A DNA stretch of 64,000 nucleotides from Limnoperna fortunei (Eukaryota; Mollusca; Bivalvia; Mytilida; Modiolidae), in NCBI GenBank assembly GCA_944474755.1, contig OX104112.1, positions 24,578,460 to 24,642,459 on the forward strand. The letters are read 5' to 3'. Below, in pieces: positions 33,240-45,349 of the stretch. The position numbers and the translations under genes are program-made. The stretch's first letter is position 1; every line of letters begins with the position of its first letter. The notes beneath the pieces were generated by a model that saw only the letters and a list, made by a program, of their open reading frames with translations, was not told where the DNA came from and did not search any database.

Positions 33240-34312
33240 TAGAATGATGTTTATTGCTTTTTGTTTATTCCATTGGGGTGTACTGAGCAGAGCTTTTAAA
33301 TTCAGAAACTCTCCCGGCCTCCCGTTCAGAGTATCGCCACTTTTATGTGATCAAAATCCTTTAGAGTGTGGTCGGGCAGTCTGAAGTGTTGGCGTAGGGC
33401 AGAAACTGTTTCTAAGTTAGGTCACTTCTATAACCATTCAGTCATTTGTGGAATGGCTGCTTAGACTCGCCGACATATTGTAAGCCACAGATGGGACAGT
33501 CAGAGACTGTAAATGACATTCGAGCTTTTGCAGTTAACACTGTAGTGAATATTTTTACTGTTTATCTGTGACTTTGCTGTTAAATGTAGACAAGGGTTCC
33601 ATATGTTTACAACATTTGATGGTTTGTGAACACAAGACTAACTACTGACAGCGGCAGTGCTGGGCTTTGAAATCTCTGCTCGTAGCAACGAGTTGCGGAG
33701 ACTGTTGGGTTGTTTAAACGCAACTTGGGGGGGGGGGGGGGGCCTCTTGAAAGATTCTGGACAACTTGGGATTTTTTTCAATAGATTTCCAATGTTCACG
33801 AAAGGTGTGTTGATCATGTTTTTCAAACAAGTGTGGTAAGTTAGTACACAGGGAACTCTATTGCAATTCTTTTTTTCTTTATATTGAAGAAGGATACTCC
33901 TCGGTGCCTGCTGTGCCTTTTGGGGATTCTTTTTGATGTTATTATTTCTGAACTCGCTTCTTCTATGGTGACCTTTATATTTCCCATGTCTGCTTTTAAA
34001 CGAATCATCGGTGGAACAGATTCGTCGGAGTCTAAGAGATTGACTATAAGGAATGCTCTTTGTCACATGAAGAGGATGACAGCTACTAGGTAAAAAGTAT
34101 TGGTTGGTGTCTGTTAGTTTGGTATACAGGTCGATGGACAACTCACCATTTGCGGATAAGGAGACGTATCGAGGAAAGATATACAAAATTTTGAGATTTC
34201 ATAATTAAAGTTGACAGAGGGATGGATGTTAATGGCACGTGATATAAAGTTTTGTAATCCCTCATCAGTATGTATCCACTTCATATCAACATCATCAATA
34301 AACCTGTACCTA
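33240..34312 (-). pseudogene. Penelope-like RT end, linker and GIY-YIG remnant, copy 2
   Basis: From the 5' side, RFIDDVDMKWIHTDEG (34255-34305) is motif C of the polymerase. Next is an open linker (34186-33638) with NGELSIDLYTKLTDTNQYFL, SSCHPLHVTKSIPYSQSLRL and RRICSTDDSF, which is conserved in this family, and then a proline run caused by a 16-base poly-G tract (33727-33742). The GIY-YIG part (33595-33290) is recognisable by DNA alignment with copy 1 but carries frameshifts (for example near 33500) and deletions. No palm motifs A or B are present. The copy is dead but retains the linker that copy 1 lost. Confidence 0.8.
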
Positions 34313-34514
34313 TCAGTATTAATTCGTGCCCGACTGAATGATTTCTTTTATAAAAATTTTCACGCGCATCTCAATTTGTCATAGTGGATTCTTCAAACTA
34401 GCTACGGAGATATCGAAGTTCCAAATCAAATTAACTTGAAAGATTCACTAACTGTTTTTCCCGTAATTTTGTCCAACTTTTAGAAACAATCTGTTACAAA
34501 AAAAAATTCTTTGA

Positions 34515-34684
34515 TTATGTTAAATTAGTTGCAGTGGCTATGGTTTGTGATGACATAATTTGAAATGAGATTTTCACTAAATTTTCCAGTTTGGCATTGA
34601 GATCAGAAAAGTACGTGCCCAATGTTTGATCGTGAAAAGAGTATGACCATAAAATAGAATAATCCGGATTAACATGTTTATGTA
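34515..34684 (-). CDS. Candidate terminal exon, unknown
   Basis: A strong acceptor (TTTTTGTGTTCTTCAG) opens a 170-base frame, phase 1, ending at a stop. It reads HKHVNPDYSILWSYSFHDQT, then LGTYFSDLNAKLENLVKISF, then QIMSSQTIATATNLT. The composition looks coding, but I recognise no family, and no partner exon of phase 1 is assured. It could be the 3' end of a separate minus-strand gene or a relic. Confidence 0.35.
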
Positions 34685-34929
34685 CTGAAGAACACAAAAA
34701 GCGCATTTTACAATTTAAAAAAAAACAAACAATTTGATAATACAAGTTTTGATGCAACACAAGGTTATCGTAAGTGACATTGAAATTAACTTTACGATTT
34801 AATTATTGCTAACTAGTCATAAAGAGCGAGTGTACCTCTCTAAGAAAATACTTGGCGGTGAAAATTGCAAATATTTAATATTTATGATATTTGTGCTTAG
34901 TTTGTGTATAAAAGCTGTCAATTATCAGT

Positions 34930-35410
34930 GATCAGTCTACAACTACTTAACATGTGTTACCAAGATTATTGAACGTCTGTGGATACGTTTCAATACCACA
35001 GGCAGAACAAATTACTTATCGCGGAGTGGTAGACCACATTTCGCGAGGCATTCTCTGATACATTCGGATGAATCAGTACACTACGGCTACTAAGAATGGA
35101 CGACATATTGTTGGAACACACCTACGACCGATGAGCGTTGATACAGTTCGTCCTTAATAAGCTGTCATACACACCAGTTGCTGTCTTCCCGCCAAAGAAC
35201 ACGCTCTAATATCCTGACACTGAAAATTGGTTTTTCCGCGACACAACTGGCAGCAATAGCGTAACATCATCTTTTCTAACGAAAACCGTCATTCATATCT
35301 ATAGCAGATTCCACAAGAAGAGCATAGAGAAGGCGTGTAAAACATTTGAAGACAGTTGTAGTCTGGAAAAAGGTCGTTATGGTGGTAGAAAATTAATGGC
35401 ATAGGTTGGA
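34930..35410 (+). pseudogene. Tc1-like transposase remnant, highly decayed
   Basis: In shifting frames the pieces ERLWIRFNTTGRTNYLSRSG (34970-35030) and RPHFARHSLIHSDES are the linker and GRPR region after the helix-turn-helix of Tc1 transposases. The remainder to about 35410 follows the usual order but is full of stops. Confidence 0.65.
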
Positions 35411-38400
35411 TTTAGATAAAACTTGCAGACGAGGAGACAATTTGATTTGTTCGTATACTGTCTTAAATTTCATTAGATTAACATTTGTATGTATAAAAAA
35501 GTCACTAGACTTTGACTGGACGTAGTTACGGTAAGCAACTACAATGAAAAAGATAATGGAACCAATAAACGGTTTAATTTGAACTAGATAGTGTTTAATA
35601 AACTGTTTCGCTTATGATAAAATATTGGTATTATTAACTAAAGGTTCAGTTAAGTCGGTTTTACAAATCTATATTGTTCTATTTAAGTTTCTTTAACAAG
35701 ATAAGATTAATCTGTCATTGTGTTTAGTGGACTTTTTTTCAAAGAACTGAATCTTATGATTTGCGTTCTATAAAATGTGATAAGACCACGCAAACACTAA
35801 CAATTAGATACGACTTGATTAGAACGAATTAATATATTCTCGATATAATTTTATTTTTAGCTAAGTGAGTTGGGACGTTTATAATGTTTTCTTTTTTCTA
35901 CCAATATGGATTGTTTTAGCCTTATTTAGTTTTCAAACTGCCATTAGGATAGTTTAAACGCTACTTTAAAATATGGCCTAATTATTTCCATTGTTGTAAC
36001 ATACGACATCAATTTTTCATGTTTCCCGGGTGGTGTGTATCTAACTTTGACCGAACTTTGCATATTCAATATTTAAAATCATGACTAATAAAAAAATAAT
36101 AATAATACTAACAGACTCAAGTTGTTCAAGCGAATGAATTCAGTTTTACTTCTGGTGACGCCGGAAAATATTAAAAAAAATGGATGTGAATAAGCTAAAA
36201 TTTAACTTCGTCGTGGATTGTAAGATGTATTCTACATGAAAATGGCACATGCCAATATGTGCCTTACTTTGGCCCAGCTTTACATATTTTGTATACAAAG
36301 TCATTTCTAATTCACAAAATTCACAATCATTTAAATGAACTTACAAAATCTAAAAGTGAACAACATGATCAATAAAGTTTTACGTTCCAGTACAAACAAG
36401 GAAATAATATTAAATAACAGGATATGAAATGAAACTACATTGTGGACTATACACCTTTTTTCTGCGGGTAAAAATATTCGAAAAGGAATTATGCACTTCG
36501 TGTTGCTAACATAACTCCCTCCTAAAATAGTCGTTCGTTTGCCGTAAAGCTTACCACCAGAATAAACGTGTACCATCACTGACTTGTCGAAATGTCTGGT
36601 AAATCATATTTACGAATTTGATGTAAAATGACTATGCTACAGTTATAATGAATTATTGCTAACGAATGAATTAAGTATTTACACAAATGAACTGTGGGTC
36701 TTAAGATGATAAGTCCTACGGTCGCCACCAAGAATAGGCTAATGTCGACGTGTCTTATAAATTACACAGTATATGTTTGTATCTCGTCATACATCGGTAA
36801 CAAAGGACTTTGGCGGTTGCACTAGGTTATACGATATCCCATACAAAGTATGAACTATCTAAACTTGTAGAGAACGTCAGTTTACCTAACACTTTTCTCG
36901 ACTCTTTCTTCAGTTTTCTGTGTTAGTCCAGAAAAAGTGACGTTAAAAATTAATTGATTTTCTTAAATAGTGGTTTAAAGCTTAACAGTATTTTAGACAT
37001 CTTCAGGACGAGCCTTTAAAAGCAATCTGCACACCTGATGTATCTAAAAAAACCAATTTGGACACCATCGTGTAGATAAAAAGTGCTGAACGTAGGTAAA
37101 CCCATAAAACAAATAATAAAATCAAACAGAGACTGATAGTCGCATATTATTTTGATAGATATAGTATAAGATCAACCAGCTGATTAACTTTATTGACTAA
37201 AAGAAACAAAAAAAAAACCGCGAAAAGTTTATTTAGTTAATGGGAAAAACGAGAAATGAGGACAAAGATTGAAACGTGGTTAGGTATAGTAGCACTTTTG
37301 AATATAAAAAATATCCTTGTTTAAAGTAGTCGTGCTTAAATCTTTTTCCTCCTATCGACATAAAATTAAAACAAATAAGGAAGTCAGCATCAGGGTTTTC
37401 TAAATATGAATTTTCATAATGTAATATTTCCTTGTTGGGATAGTTTAATTATTTTGTATCTAAGTCACATCACCCCAAAATACACAAAAATAACAGACAA
37501 AAGGCAGATATAAAATCACATGAATATGATTCACATGATTCTCAGACATGTGCACCATAGGTTTCACAAAAACATTTGTTTCACTTGTACCGCAAGACTA
37601 GATCAAATCAATCCAAATCTACTGACAGAACTATCGGACCTCGATGGCGGACTGAATAACGTAGTTAATCATCTACTATTGATCAGGTACCTGTCAAAAC
37701 TGAGGATTCTAGTTCGAGTGTCACCTCGGGCAAGCGTGGACTGGACTTTTATCTTCATTAACAAGAATTAGCAGTTTTCCCACCGACAGTCGAGGTGACG
37801 TCTATAAAAACCACCAAATATAAAATAACAATTAAAGTAATATATAATCTTACCAGAGTATTATAATCAAAACAAACAGAACAAAGGACTAGACAACGTT
37901 TTGACTAAATACAAAAATATAGTACAAAATATAAGCATGAATAGTTTTCTTAAATTTTAATTGTTGAACACCACGAACGTTGTCAAACATTATGCCGAAA
38001 ATTGAAACATTCTCCATTTTGTCCAAGATGGTTTCGAAATGGTCACTAATATAAAAACAATTACTTTAATTTCTGAACGATTTAACTAGTAAATTAGACT
38101 CTAGCAAACACACGGATGTGTTTTTAATAATTCCTTTACGGTTTTCAGTAAAGTTTTACAATATTTCTCATCAACTAACAGCATAGTACAGTCTATAGAA
38201 CATTGTATCAGGTCGCAAACAAGAAGTATTTCTTGAGGGTAGACGATCTGAAAAGTTGCAGTAGTCAGGATTCTGTCTTAGTGAAATGCGAATTCCATTA
38301 AAAAAAGGAACAAGCCAATAAGATACCGCTGTATCTTGTTCTGCCATATATGATTATAGTGTACGAGTATATTGCTATAATACTGTAGTTGAATTCACCG

Positions 38401-38694
38401 ACGAAGCAGACAGGGCATTCAATTGGTACAAGTTTCCAAATGGGTTAAATGTAAAAGAAATAAAAAATTTGACAAATATAATTCCTGAGGAATAAGAACC
38501 CATGTATACTGAAAAACGTTTACTTCATCGAAATACAATAATGGTCAACAAAAGATTGTGTTGTGAGGGTGTATAAGATTTTCAATAGTTCTGATACTGT
38601 GTGTACAGCTTAAAATATAATAAGTACATACACCGAGGCGCTACTTTTATAAATGTAACTAATACAAAATAAGATGTAAATCATCTTTACATAC
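35411..38694. other. Long stretch without a supported gene
   Basis: About 3.3 kb of AT-rich DNA. Minus frame 36331-36579 and plus frame 37520-37771 have no domain or convincing splice pair. It may be intron of minus-strand genes. Confidence 0.4.
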
Positions 38695-38775
38695 CGCTAT
38701 CAATGAAAATTTTATATTTGGTATTTTTCCAGTTACAGGTACATGACCAGCAGTAAAGACTTCTTCCTGCATCCC
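38695..38775 (-). CDS. Candidate cysteine-rich exon, CWSCTC motif
   Basis: An 81-base exon, phase 1 at both ends, with a good acceptor (TTTTCACAG) and a GTATGT donor. It reads DAGRSLYCWSCTCNWKNTKY then KIFIDS. Symmetric phase 1 matches the modular extracellular exons elsewhere in the window. The YCWSCTCNW cluster is compact and unusual. I do not recognise the domain. It could belong to the receptor-like gene upstream of the Ig exon (same strand and phase class). Confidence 0.5.
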
Positions 38776-39117
38776 CTGTGAAAATGTACAACTTGAAATT
38801 TTTAAAATTGTTTCGTAAATAATTCAAAACTTGTAACTTCATACATGAAAATATACTTGAGACTAAAGTAGAAATCGATATACATAGACTTAAATTTTTA
38901 AGTATTTCGCTTATGCGAAAAACATTTCATAAATGCTTATTTTCAAAGAAAGGAGAAACATTTTGAACTTAGTTTCGAAGGTTTGGGAAGACAATACAAA
39001 TTAAACAATAATTAGAATGGCAATGCACATAACCTACAAAGATTTTTGAAACATAGACATAGACAAAAATATAAACAAAGATTTAATTTGGGCAAGAGCC
39101 AATGCACCAAAATAAAG

Positions 39118-39275
39118 AGGGTCTCGGTGGGTGATTGGTTAAGTTAGTTAATTATCTAATACTGATTGTGCGACTATGAACACTGAGGTTGCGGGATCGA
39201 TTCTCGCTAAAGGTAGGTAGTGCTCGACTCCAATCTAAATTGGCAATGATTGCCTGTTTTCCTACCTAAGATATT
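39118..39275 (+). mobile_element. tRNA-derived SINE, 3'-truncated
   Basis: The head GGGTCTCGGTGGGTGATTGG, B-box GGGATCGATTCTCG (39193-39206) and body AATTGGCAATGATTGCCTGT match the family at 30.2 kb. The GTTAAA end is missing. Confidence 0.7.
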
Positions 39276-39859
39276 GGGCTATTGGCTATGTAAACTACTC
39301 CTATCACTTTTGTTTTAATTACCAATGGTATATGCATCTGTCCATTAAATGCTCACATATGTATCGTCTGGTCTAAAGCCATTGAGCCAAATTGAAGCAT
39401 ACTGAACATTCTTGTGGTGTACATTTCTGATTAATCTTATAAAATAAAAACATGAGAAATATTTGTCATGATTTTTTGTAATTTCAAACTCCGTTCTTTT
39501 GTTGATGTTTCGACGAATTGGTACCTTTTGATTTTACCTTTCTAAACAAATGCTATCTTTGAAACTTAAGAATCAATATCCTATATTCACCATTCGCCTA
39601 AACTTGTATACACTGTTACAGTGGTTTATTTTAAGTGATACAGTTTTTTTTTGATTTTGCAAGGAAGATAAAAAAAGACTTCAATATCAAACTAATGCAT
39701 GCTTTTTTCTAGTTTTTTCGATTTTGAAACGTATAGTTTTGTGTGTTCAAATTTAACACATTATCATAAACTAGCACCAGAGTTGAATGCCAAGGGTCTG
39801 CTCGACTCTTACCAAGAAATGCCTTTTCTCACCAAAGATTTAGTGGTTCTACCCGGTAC

Positions 39860-40080
39860 TCTCGCATCCTACCCCACCCCCGAAATAAAATTGCAAGAGT
39901 TAAAATATGTTCAATTATTGTTTTTCGTTGCTTAGAGTTGAGGACAAAACCGAAATACGCGATAAAAACCCAAGACCTTACACAGGAAAACTGGTAATCT
40001 TTGTTAAGACATGAATCAAGAACACCATGTCCGAAGTCAGTCACATAGTTACAACCTCAATGTTGACACGTCAGTGGCTT
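39860..40080 (-). mobile_element. Decayed SINE of the same family
   Basis: AGGAAAACTGGTAATCTTTG (39983) and ACCTCAATGTTGACACGTCA (40051) follow the body and head order of the 30.2-kb SINE, with many changes. Confidence 0.5.
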
Positions 40081-40285
40081 AGAATAAACTGTCGTTTCCA
40101 CTTGTCCGCCCTCGTGTAATTTAGCGAGAAAAAATTACAATTTAGGTTGTTTTGTGTTTAAAGATAACTGTTGCATGTATATAAATGATAAGTATTAAGC
40201 GGGCAGAGTTTTTAAATTTAGATTGGTTTGTTTCTCATGGAAGCTGTTGCATTATCAGTTTCAGTAAATCGACATAATTGGATAT

Positions 40286-40416
40286 CTAAATATAATCTAA
40301 GGGATGTAATTTAATTCTCAGAATTTGAAAACGAACGAGTTGTTCATAAAATTCAACTAATAATTGATTTTTCTGTTCAGACCTTGACTCGAGCACCACC
40401 TTCACTGATGGAGACA
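40286..40416 (-). CDS. Candidate terminal exon, unknown
   Basis: After an acceptor with a good tract (TATTGCTATGTTTCAG) the frame reads SPSVKVVLESRSEQKNQLLV, then EFYEQLVRFQILRIKLHPLD, then YI and a stop. It is phase 1 at the start. A GTCTGA donor inside would shorten it. Coding-like composition is the only other support, and no family is recognised. Confidence 0.3.
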
Positions 40417-41439
40417 CTGAAACATAGCAATATAAACACAAATTTAAGAATTGAGACAGCTTGAAATTGGTGTTATGGAATGTCATATTTTGTTTATGGA
40501 GCTATTTCCATTTAATAAAATCAAGGAACCATCTGCCACAATTGTTTTCGCTTTTGGAGCTGAAATCAGACATACAATTCAAATACAGCAACCCAGATAT
40601 TACGAGAGATATACGTTTTTGGTCACATGACCTACTCCTACGCCGTTCAAATTCAAACAGCACTATAACATCGCCGCTTTTTACCGTTAAATTGTCAAAT
40701 ATTATTGTTGAAATTAATTTATATGAAATATTTATAATTTTGAAAAGGCTATGTCGTATAACCTGTTAAGAAGTTTTAGATATTCTTCAAGTATTTTTTT
40801 GTTGTAAATGGTGTTTCATTCCTTTTTCAGGAAATCTTAACTATATACAGGCGTCCAACTTTAATTTGAAGACGCTTTAAATTTCCTTATTCTGTATTTT
40901 TTTTAATACAAACAAGGTTTTGATCTCGTGATGGTGTTTTTAAATAGTCTAAAAATCTTTATAAGAGTCTTGAACGTTCGAGGATCGTGGTAGCTCCAAA
41001 TCACGTCACCCCCATTTGCCTGCGTTTCTAAGAGCATTGGCACTTATTCCATTAACTTCATAAATTGTCTAATACATTCAGAGACATATAATATGCCGTT
41101 TGAGTTAAGCGTTGGGTTTGAATACACGTTGTTAAAACACAAATTTTATTTTTATTCGATAATTTTCTCGAGTTTTTGAATTTTTTCTTAGGTCTTAAGC
41201 TTGGCAAAAAACGTTCGCCATATAGATTTTATTTATGAAGGCAATTCAAAACTAAATCTAACAATGAATATCGTTGTTAACTCTCCTTCACATTTGCCTT
41301 GTGAACAAAACTACCCTGAAATCTTTTATCGGATTTCGTTTACATTTTGTAGGATTGTTGTGAAGCTATTCTACTGCGATCTTGTATAGTGTGTATATCC
41401 CATGACGCGCATTGTTTGCCCAGTGGTCAAATTAGATAG
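40417..41439. other. No feature recognised
   Basis: AT-rich DNA. Plus frames 40461-40769 and 41201-41389 are unsupported. Confidence 0.4.
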
Positions 41440-41632
41440 TCACAACGATTGACGTGGTAGTAATTGTGGTTTCGAGTGTCAATGCCGCGCAATGTGTAAT
41501 CGACCTCAATCCTAATTGACAAGGATTGCCAGTCGTCCTCCCAAATTACTCCACCTCTCTACCTTAATAAAAACTGGACGCCTTGATATAGCTAAAGCAT
41601 TGCTGAAGGTAACGTTAAACACATTAAAGGAA
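41440..41632 (+). mobile_element. SINE, head decayed
   Basis: The body CCTAATTGACAAGGATTGCC, TACCTTAATAAAAACTGGAC and TTGCTGAAGGTAACGTTAAA is clear. The tRNA-like head is poorly kept. Confidence 0.65.
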
Positions 41633-42440
41633 ACACACATACATTATCCTATTACTGTACAAAGATCAATTTTATGTTTTCAAAATATGTTGTAAAATCC
41701 TACTTCAGATTATTTTTCTGTCCTTCCCGAGAAAAACTGTTAAACATAAATTAAACAAAATCCATAGCCCTTCTTTTCCCTCCTGCGATTTAAGAGGCTG
41801 AATGGACGACCGATACCTTTATATCATGTATTCCATCCTAAAATAAAAACTTGGAAATAAGGTGTATATATGTCAGAGACAACAACCTGGATAGAATAAC
41901 TTTTTTCGATATTTCATTAAAATGAGTCCAAACTGACGAATTTAGTTTCTAACCAAAAATAAGTTGACGACATTACATCTGACTAGATGATGACTATCAG
42001 ACAGTGGTGTCCTGGAACCGTCACAACAACCCTTCTCTCTATTTTTGTCTACTTAATCATATAAGATAAACACCAAACAATCTTAATGATGTGTCATTTG
42101 GGGACATTGTTTTATTTTGTGTTTTGCAATACAAAAGTGTATACATTAATGTCTTCATCTCATTAAAGAGATACAATTATGCAAGAACTGATGATTTATA
42201 TTGAATTTACCTTTGTGTTCCTCGAGGAGGAACTTCCTACATATTCCATAGTTCCATAGTTCCAATCATGTCAATTACAAAGAATAATGTTGTTGCAGTT
42301 TTCTAAAAATAAATATTACAATACTATACCTATATATCTCGCTGTATGTGTCTTCTATTGTATATCCTTTTGTGAGCTGAGGTTGAATTGATTTGAGTTC
42401 CCTTTCATTTCATGTGCACTTTATCTTTATGCTTTATGAA
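41633..42440. other. No feature recognised
   Basis: Nothing supported. Confidence 0.4.
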
Positions 42441-42546
42441 AAAAAAATGTATACATGTAACGCCCTGAATAAGGCTAAAATAGTGTTTTACGTATCAATC
42501 AATCAATCAATCAATCGATCGATCAATCGATCAATCAATCAATCAA
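42441..42546 (+). mobile_element. Short retroelement tail ending in (AATC)n
   Basis: GTAACGCCCTGAATAAGGCT followed by AAAATAGTGTTTTACG runs into about 12 AATC/GATC units (42496-42545). This is a common layout of invertebrate SINE or LINE 3' ends. Confidence 0.55.
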
Positions 42547-43801
42547 ATATTCGTAATATGAGCTATGCGTTGTTTTGGTATATTTTTTATTCAACTGATT
42601 GATAAAACAATTCTAATATCTCTTTTTATATATAAAAACTACTACGCGTTTTTTAGAGTATTACGTGTTAAACTAAGAAATTGTAGTCACTTTTTTAAAT
42701 AACGCCATTTTTGTTTTCTAAATCTATATCTAATGATTGTTTGTATGTATCAGGTGGTAAATAAGTGTACACAAAGATACCAATTTGTTAATTAAGTAAC
42801 AGATAAGGATTCAGATTAAAACATGTATAATGTATTTGCAGTTCTGAATTTATAGTTGTTAATATTGGCATTGTATGGAGCGTTGTGAAGGTAAATTTGT
42901 CTCTAATGTCAACGTATCTCAAACTAGCTTTAAAATCTATAGAGGAAAACAGGGAGAATTGCCAACCATGGACAAGTACATGACTATCTTAAATTTGAAT
43001 GACCATATGTTTGCACGGTTCAAAGTCAAAAACAAAACAATACCCCAGCATTTATAACATAGAGAATTATGTTAGATAAACATCTCAGCTACTCAAACAC
43101 CCTTGAAAAATAACAATAATGAACTATGATTGAAATAAAATTTAAATTGAAACATTTAAATTTTAATAACCGCCGAATGAACAAAGCGCAAGTCACATTT
43201 CCAATCTTCACAATGTCTTTTGTACGTATAAATGTGTTCATTTTAAACGGAAAATGAAGGCCGTGAACCTGGTAGAAGCCACACTCACGCAATTTCTCGG
43301 CAAGAAGGGAGGGATTAAGTCAATCACAACCTTTAGCTATTTCAGTCTTAATTATTAGGTCTAATAATTTAGCTGTAAAGTTAAGTTATATAACAACCTG
43401 ATATCTTTTGATTATTACTCTCAAATGGAACTAACGATGCCATAGGAGCAGTATTATATTTGGTTGATAATACATTTCTTAAGAAATCTTAAAAATCACC
43501 TAAAGGGAAGTCAATGTGAACAAAGTAAAATGGTTACCAAGAAAACAAACCATCTTTCTTGCGGGTATATATGTTTCATCATTTTGATAAAATGCTGTAA
43601 TACTTACGAGTAAATATTCTGAATAAATGTTAGAAATCCAAATCAATACGGATGCAAACTGTCATATTAAAAGCTCGACAAAATACATCTTATTGTCGTT
43701 TAAGTACAAATTAACACAGGTTAACAAATGAAAGTTAATTATGCACTTAAGGAAAGGTTGCTTTGCAGTTGTTAAATAAGATTCCTGCTACATGTGTGAT
43801 T
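42547..43801. other. No feature recognised
   Basis: Plus frame 42875-43057 and minus frame 43089-43292 have no splice or domain support. Confidence 0.4.
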
Positions 43802-43948
43802 ATTATAGGGTTAAACACCGTTTTCGATGGATTTATCGGTATATCAACAAGGCCAACTCACTCACAAACTAATAAAAGTCCTTGTGAGTGAGCTGGTCTT
43901 GTTGATATACCAATAAATCCATTGAAAACGGTGTTTAATCCTTATAAT
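43802..43948. mobile_element. Hairpin (foldback) element
   Basis: ATTATAGGGTTAAACACCGT... through CACTCACAA (43802-43867) pairs with TTGTGAGTGAGCTGGTC... through CCTTATAAT (43880-43948) with about six mismatches over 65 bases and a loop of about 12. It would transcribe into a long, stable stem. It looks like a compact hairpin MITE. Confidence 0.85.
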
Positions 43949-45007
43949 TCTTTAAAATTGCATTAAGAAATTAATTTATCTAGCATGTTTCTCAACTTCA
44001 TATTTCTTGTGTATTTGGTAGCGGGATTGACTGAATGTATACATATTTTGTTTATTTTTACGTACGATTATTCCATTAACCATTTTCTGATTTAAAAAAA
44101 AACACAATTAAATTCAACATCAATCTATAACCTTATTTTCTGTATCGAACACAATGGAAGTTTTAAATTTAACAATTCATCAAACAAATAATTTGTAAGT
44201 TGATCGCTACTTTCGATATTGAAAGCCGCCTTCTTTGTTTACGTTGGTAACGGTAAAAATAGTTCGGTCAACGTCATTTATCTAAAATTAAAAAAGGTCA
44301 ACTTCATTTATCAAAAAATAAATTTGAAAACCTCAACCGGAAGTAATCTCAACCAATGAAATAAACGTATTTCTAAATATGCAAATCATAGTAGAATTAC
44401 AACCGAAGTAAACAAATTTACCTGGCATATAACAGGAAATGAAACAAATCAATGCAAGATAAATCAGAAATATAAAGAAAAACATACATATAAAAAGATT
44501 AAAAAACTAAGCAACCATCAACAATTGATAACCCCATCTCCCATTTGTCTATAATGGCAATGTCTAGGGCTTTGCTATTGGAAACACGAAAAATTATTAT
44601 GGTCAAATGTAATGAGCATTTGCTAATCATTGAAAGTTGTGTTTAATGTGATTGTCTGTCATTAGGGATGCGCTGTCAGCACGTGTATTCACATCTCCTT
44701 TTTATTTATATACTCAAAGAAATTCAAGACGAAAACAACAATATCGTAGCATACTTCTTTTTTCCGTTCTAGTGATGTTTTCTTCTTTTTCTAGACGTCT
44801 AGTTTGTCGTTATGGATAGCAGTGTTTTTCTGCTACTTTGTCAAGCAATACATGTATCTGTTAATAGTATCTGAAAAAATTCATTTGCAAGTATTCTAAA
44901 TCCTCTTCAATTTCAGGAGTTTCGTTTTACATTGGCAGAAAATGACAGATATTGCGTATAAAAGCCATTATTTTTCAGACAGTTATGAAACTAACCCATT
45001 CATCTCA
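43949..45007. other. No feature recognised
   Basis: AT-rich DNA. Confidence 0.4.
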
Positions 45008-45023
45008 CCCCCCCCCCCCCCCC
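45008..45023. repeat. Poly-C tract, 16 bases
   Basis: A pure C run. It is responsible for the glycine run of the minus-strand frame 45005-45202. Confidence 0.9.
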
Positions 45024-45241
45024 GAAACCCCGAAATGTGAATTATATTCAGAATATATGAAAGTTCCTACACTTATGTATGTGTTCTGTTGGGTGCGATC
45101 TTTAATTGCTTGAAAGCCGTGGACAAACTCCAAAATAAACAGATTTTGATATTCTTTAATACATATACCTGATATGAGTACTTTCATCGTCGGAGTCAAC
45201 ACTTTACTGAGTATAAAAATTACAATGGCAGTCGATGTGCG

Positions 45242-45349
45242 TCAGAGGTCAATCTCAAACTTGACATTCTTGTTTACCATTAAACTTACTGATAGTGCTG
45301 ACTCCTCAAGAATTTCATCGTCTGAGATATCAAATACTACGCCAACCAT
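45242..45349 (-). CDS. Possible small ORF or first exon, 35 codons
   Basis: An ATG at 45349 (minus) begins MVGVVFDISDDEILEESALS and continues VSLMVNKNVKFEIDL to a stop. After SALS there is a GTAAGT donor, so the coding first exon may end at 45290. A second acidic piece (VDSDDESTHI, about 45176-45207) with acceptor and donor signals follows, but the phases do not agree. The FHA-gene exons lie on the opposite strand to the right, so a divergent promoter near 45.4-46.5 kb is possible. Low confidence; no family recognised. Confidence 0.25.
   Translation of the reverse strand: MVGVVFDISDDEILEESALSVSLMVNKNVKFEIDL

Larger units (their letters stand above)
32230..34312 (-). mobile_element. Penelope-like retroelement, copy 2 with tandem tail units
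   Basis: Minus-strand order: reverse transcriptase end (RFIDDVDMKW), linker, GIY-YIG remnant, tail. The tail holds two homologous units, 32250-32455 and 32729-32940 (each GCAAGTCTARAAGATTAT... to CCGTCMGCCAC). A third start follows at 32947, with a hammerhead ribozyme between the first two. Such tandem terminal units with hammerheads are known for Penelope-like elements. The 5' end is truncated at the same base as copy 1. Confidence 0.75.
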
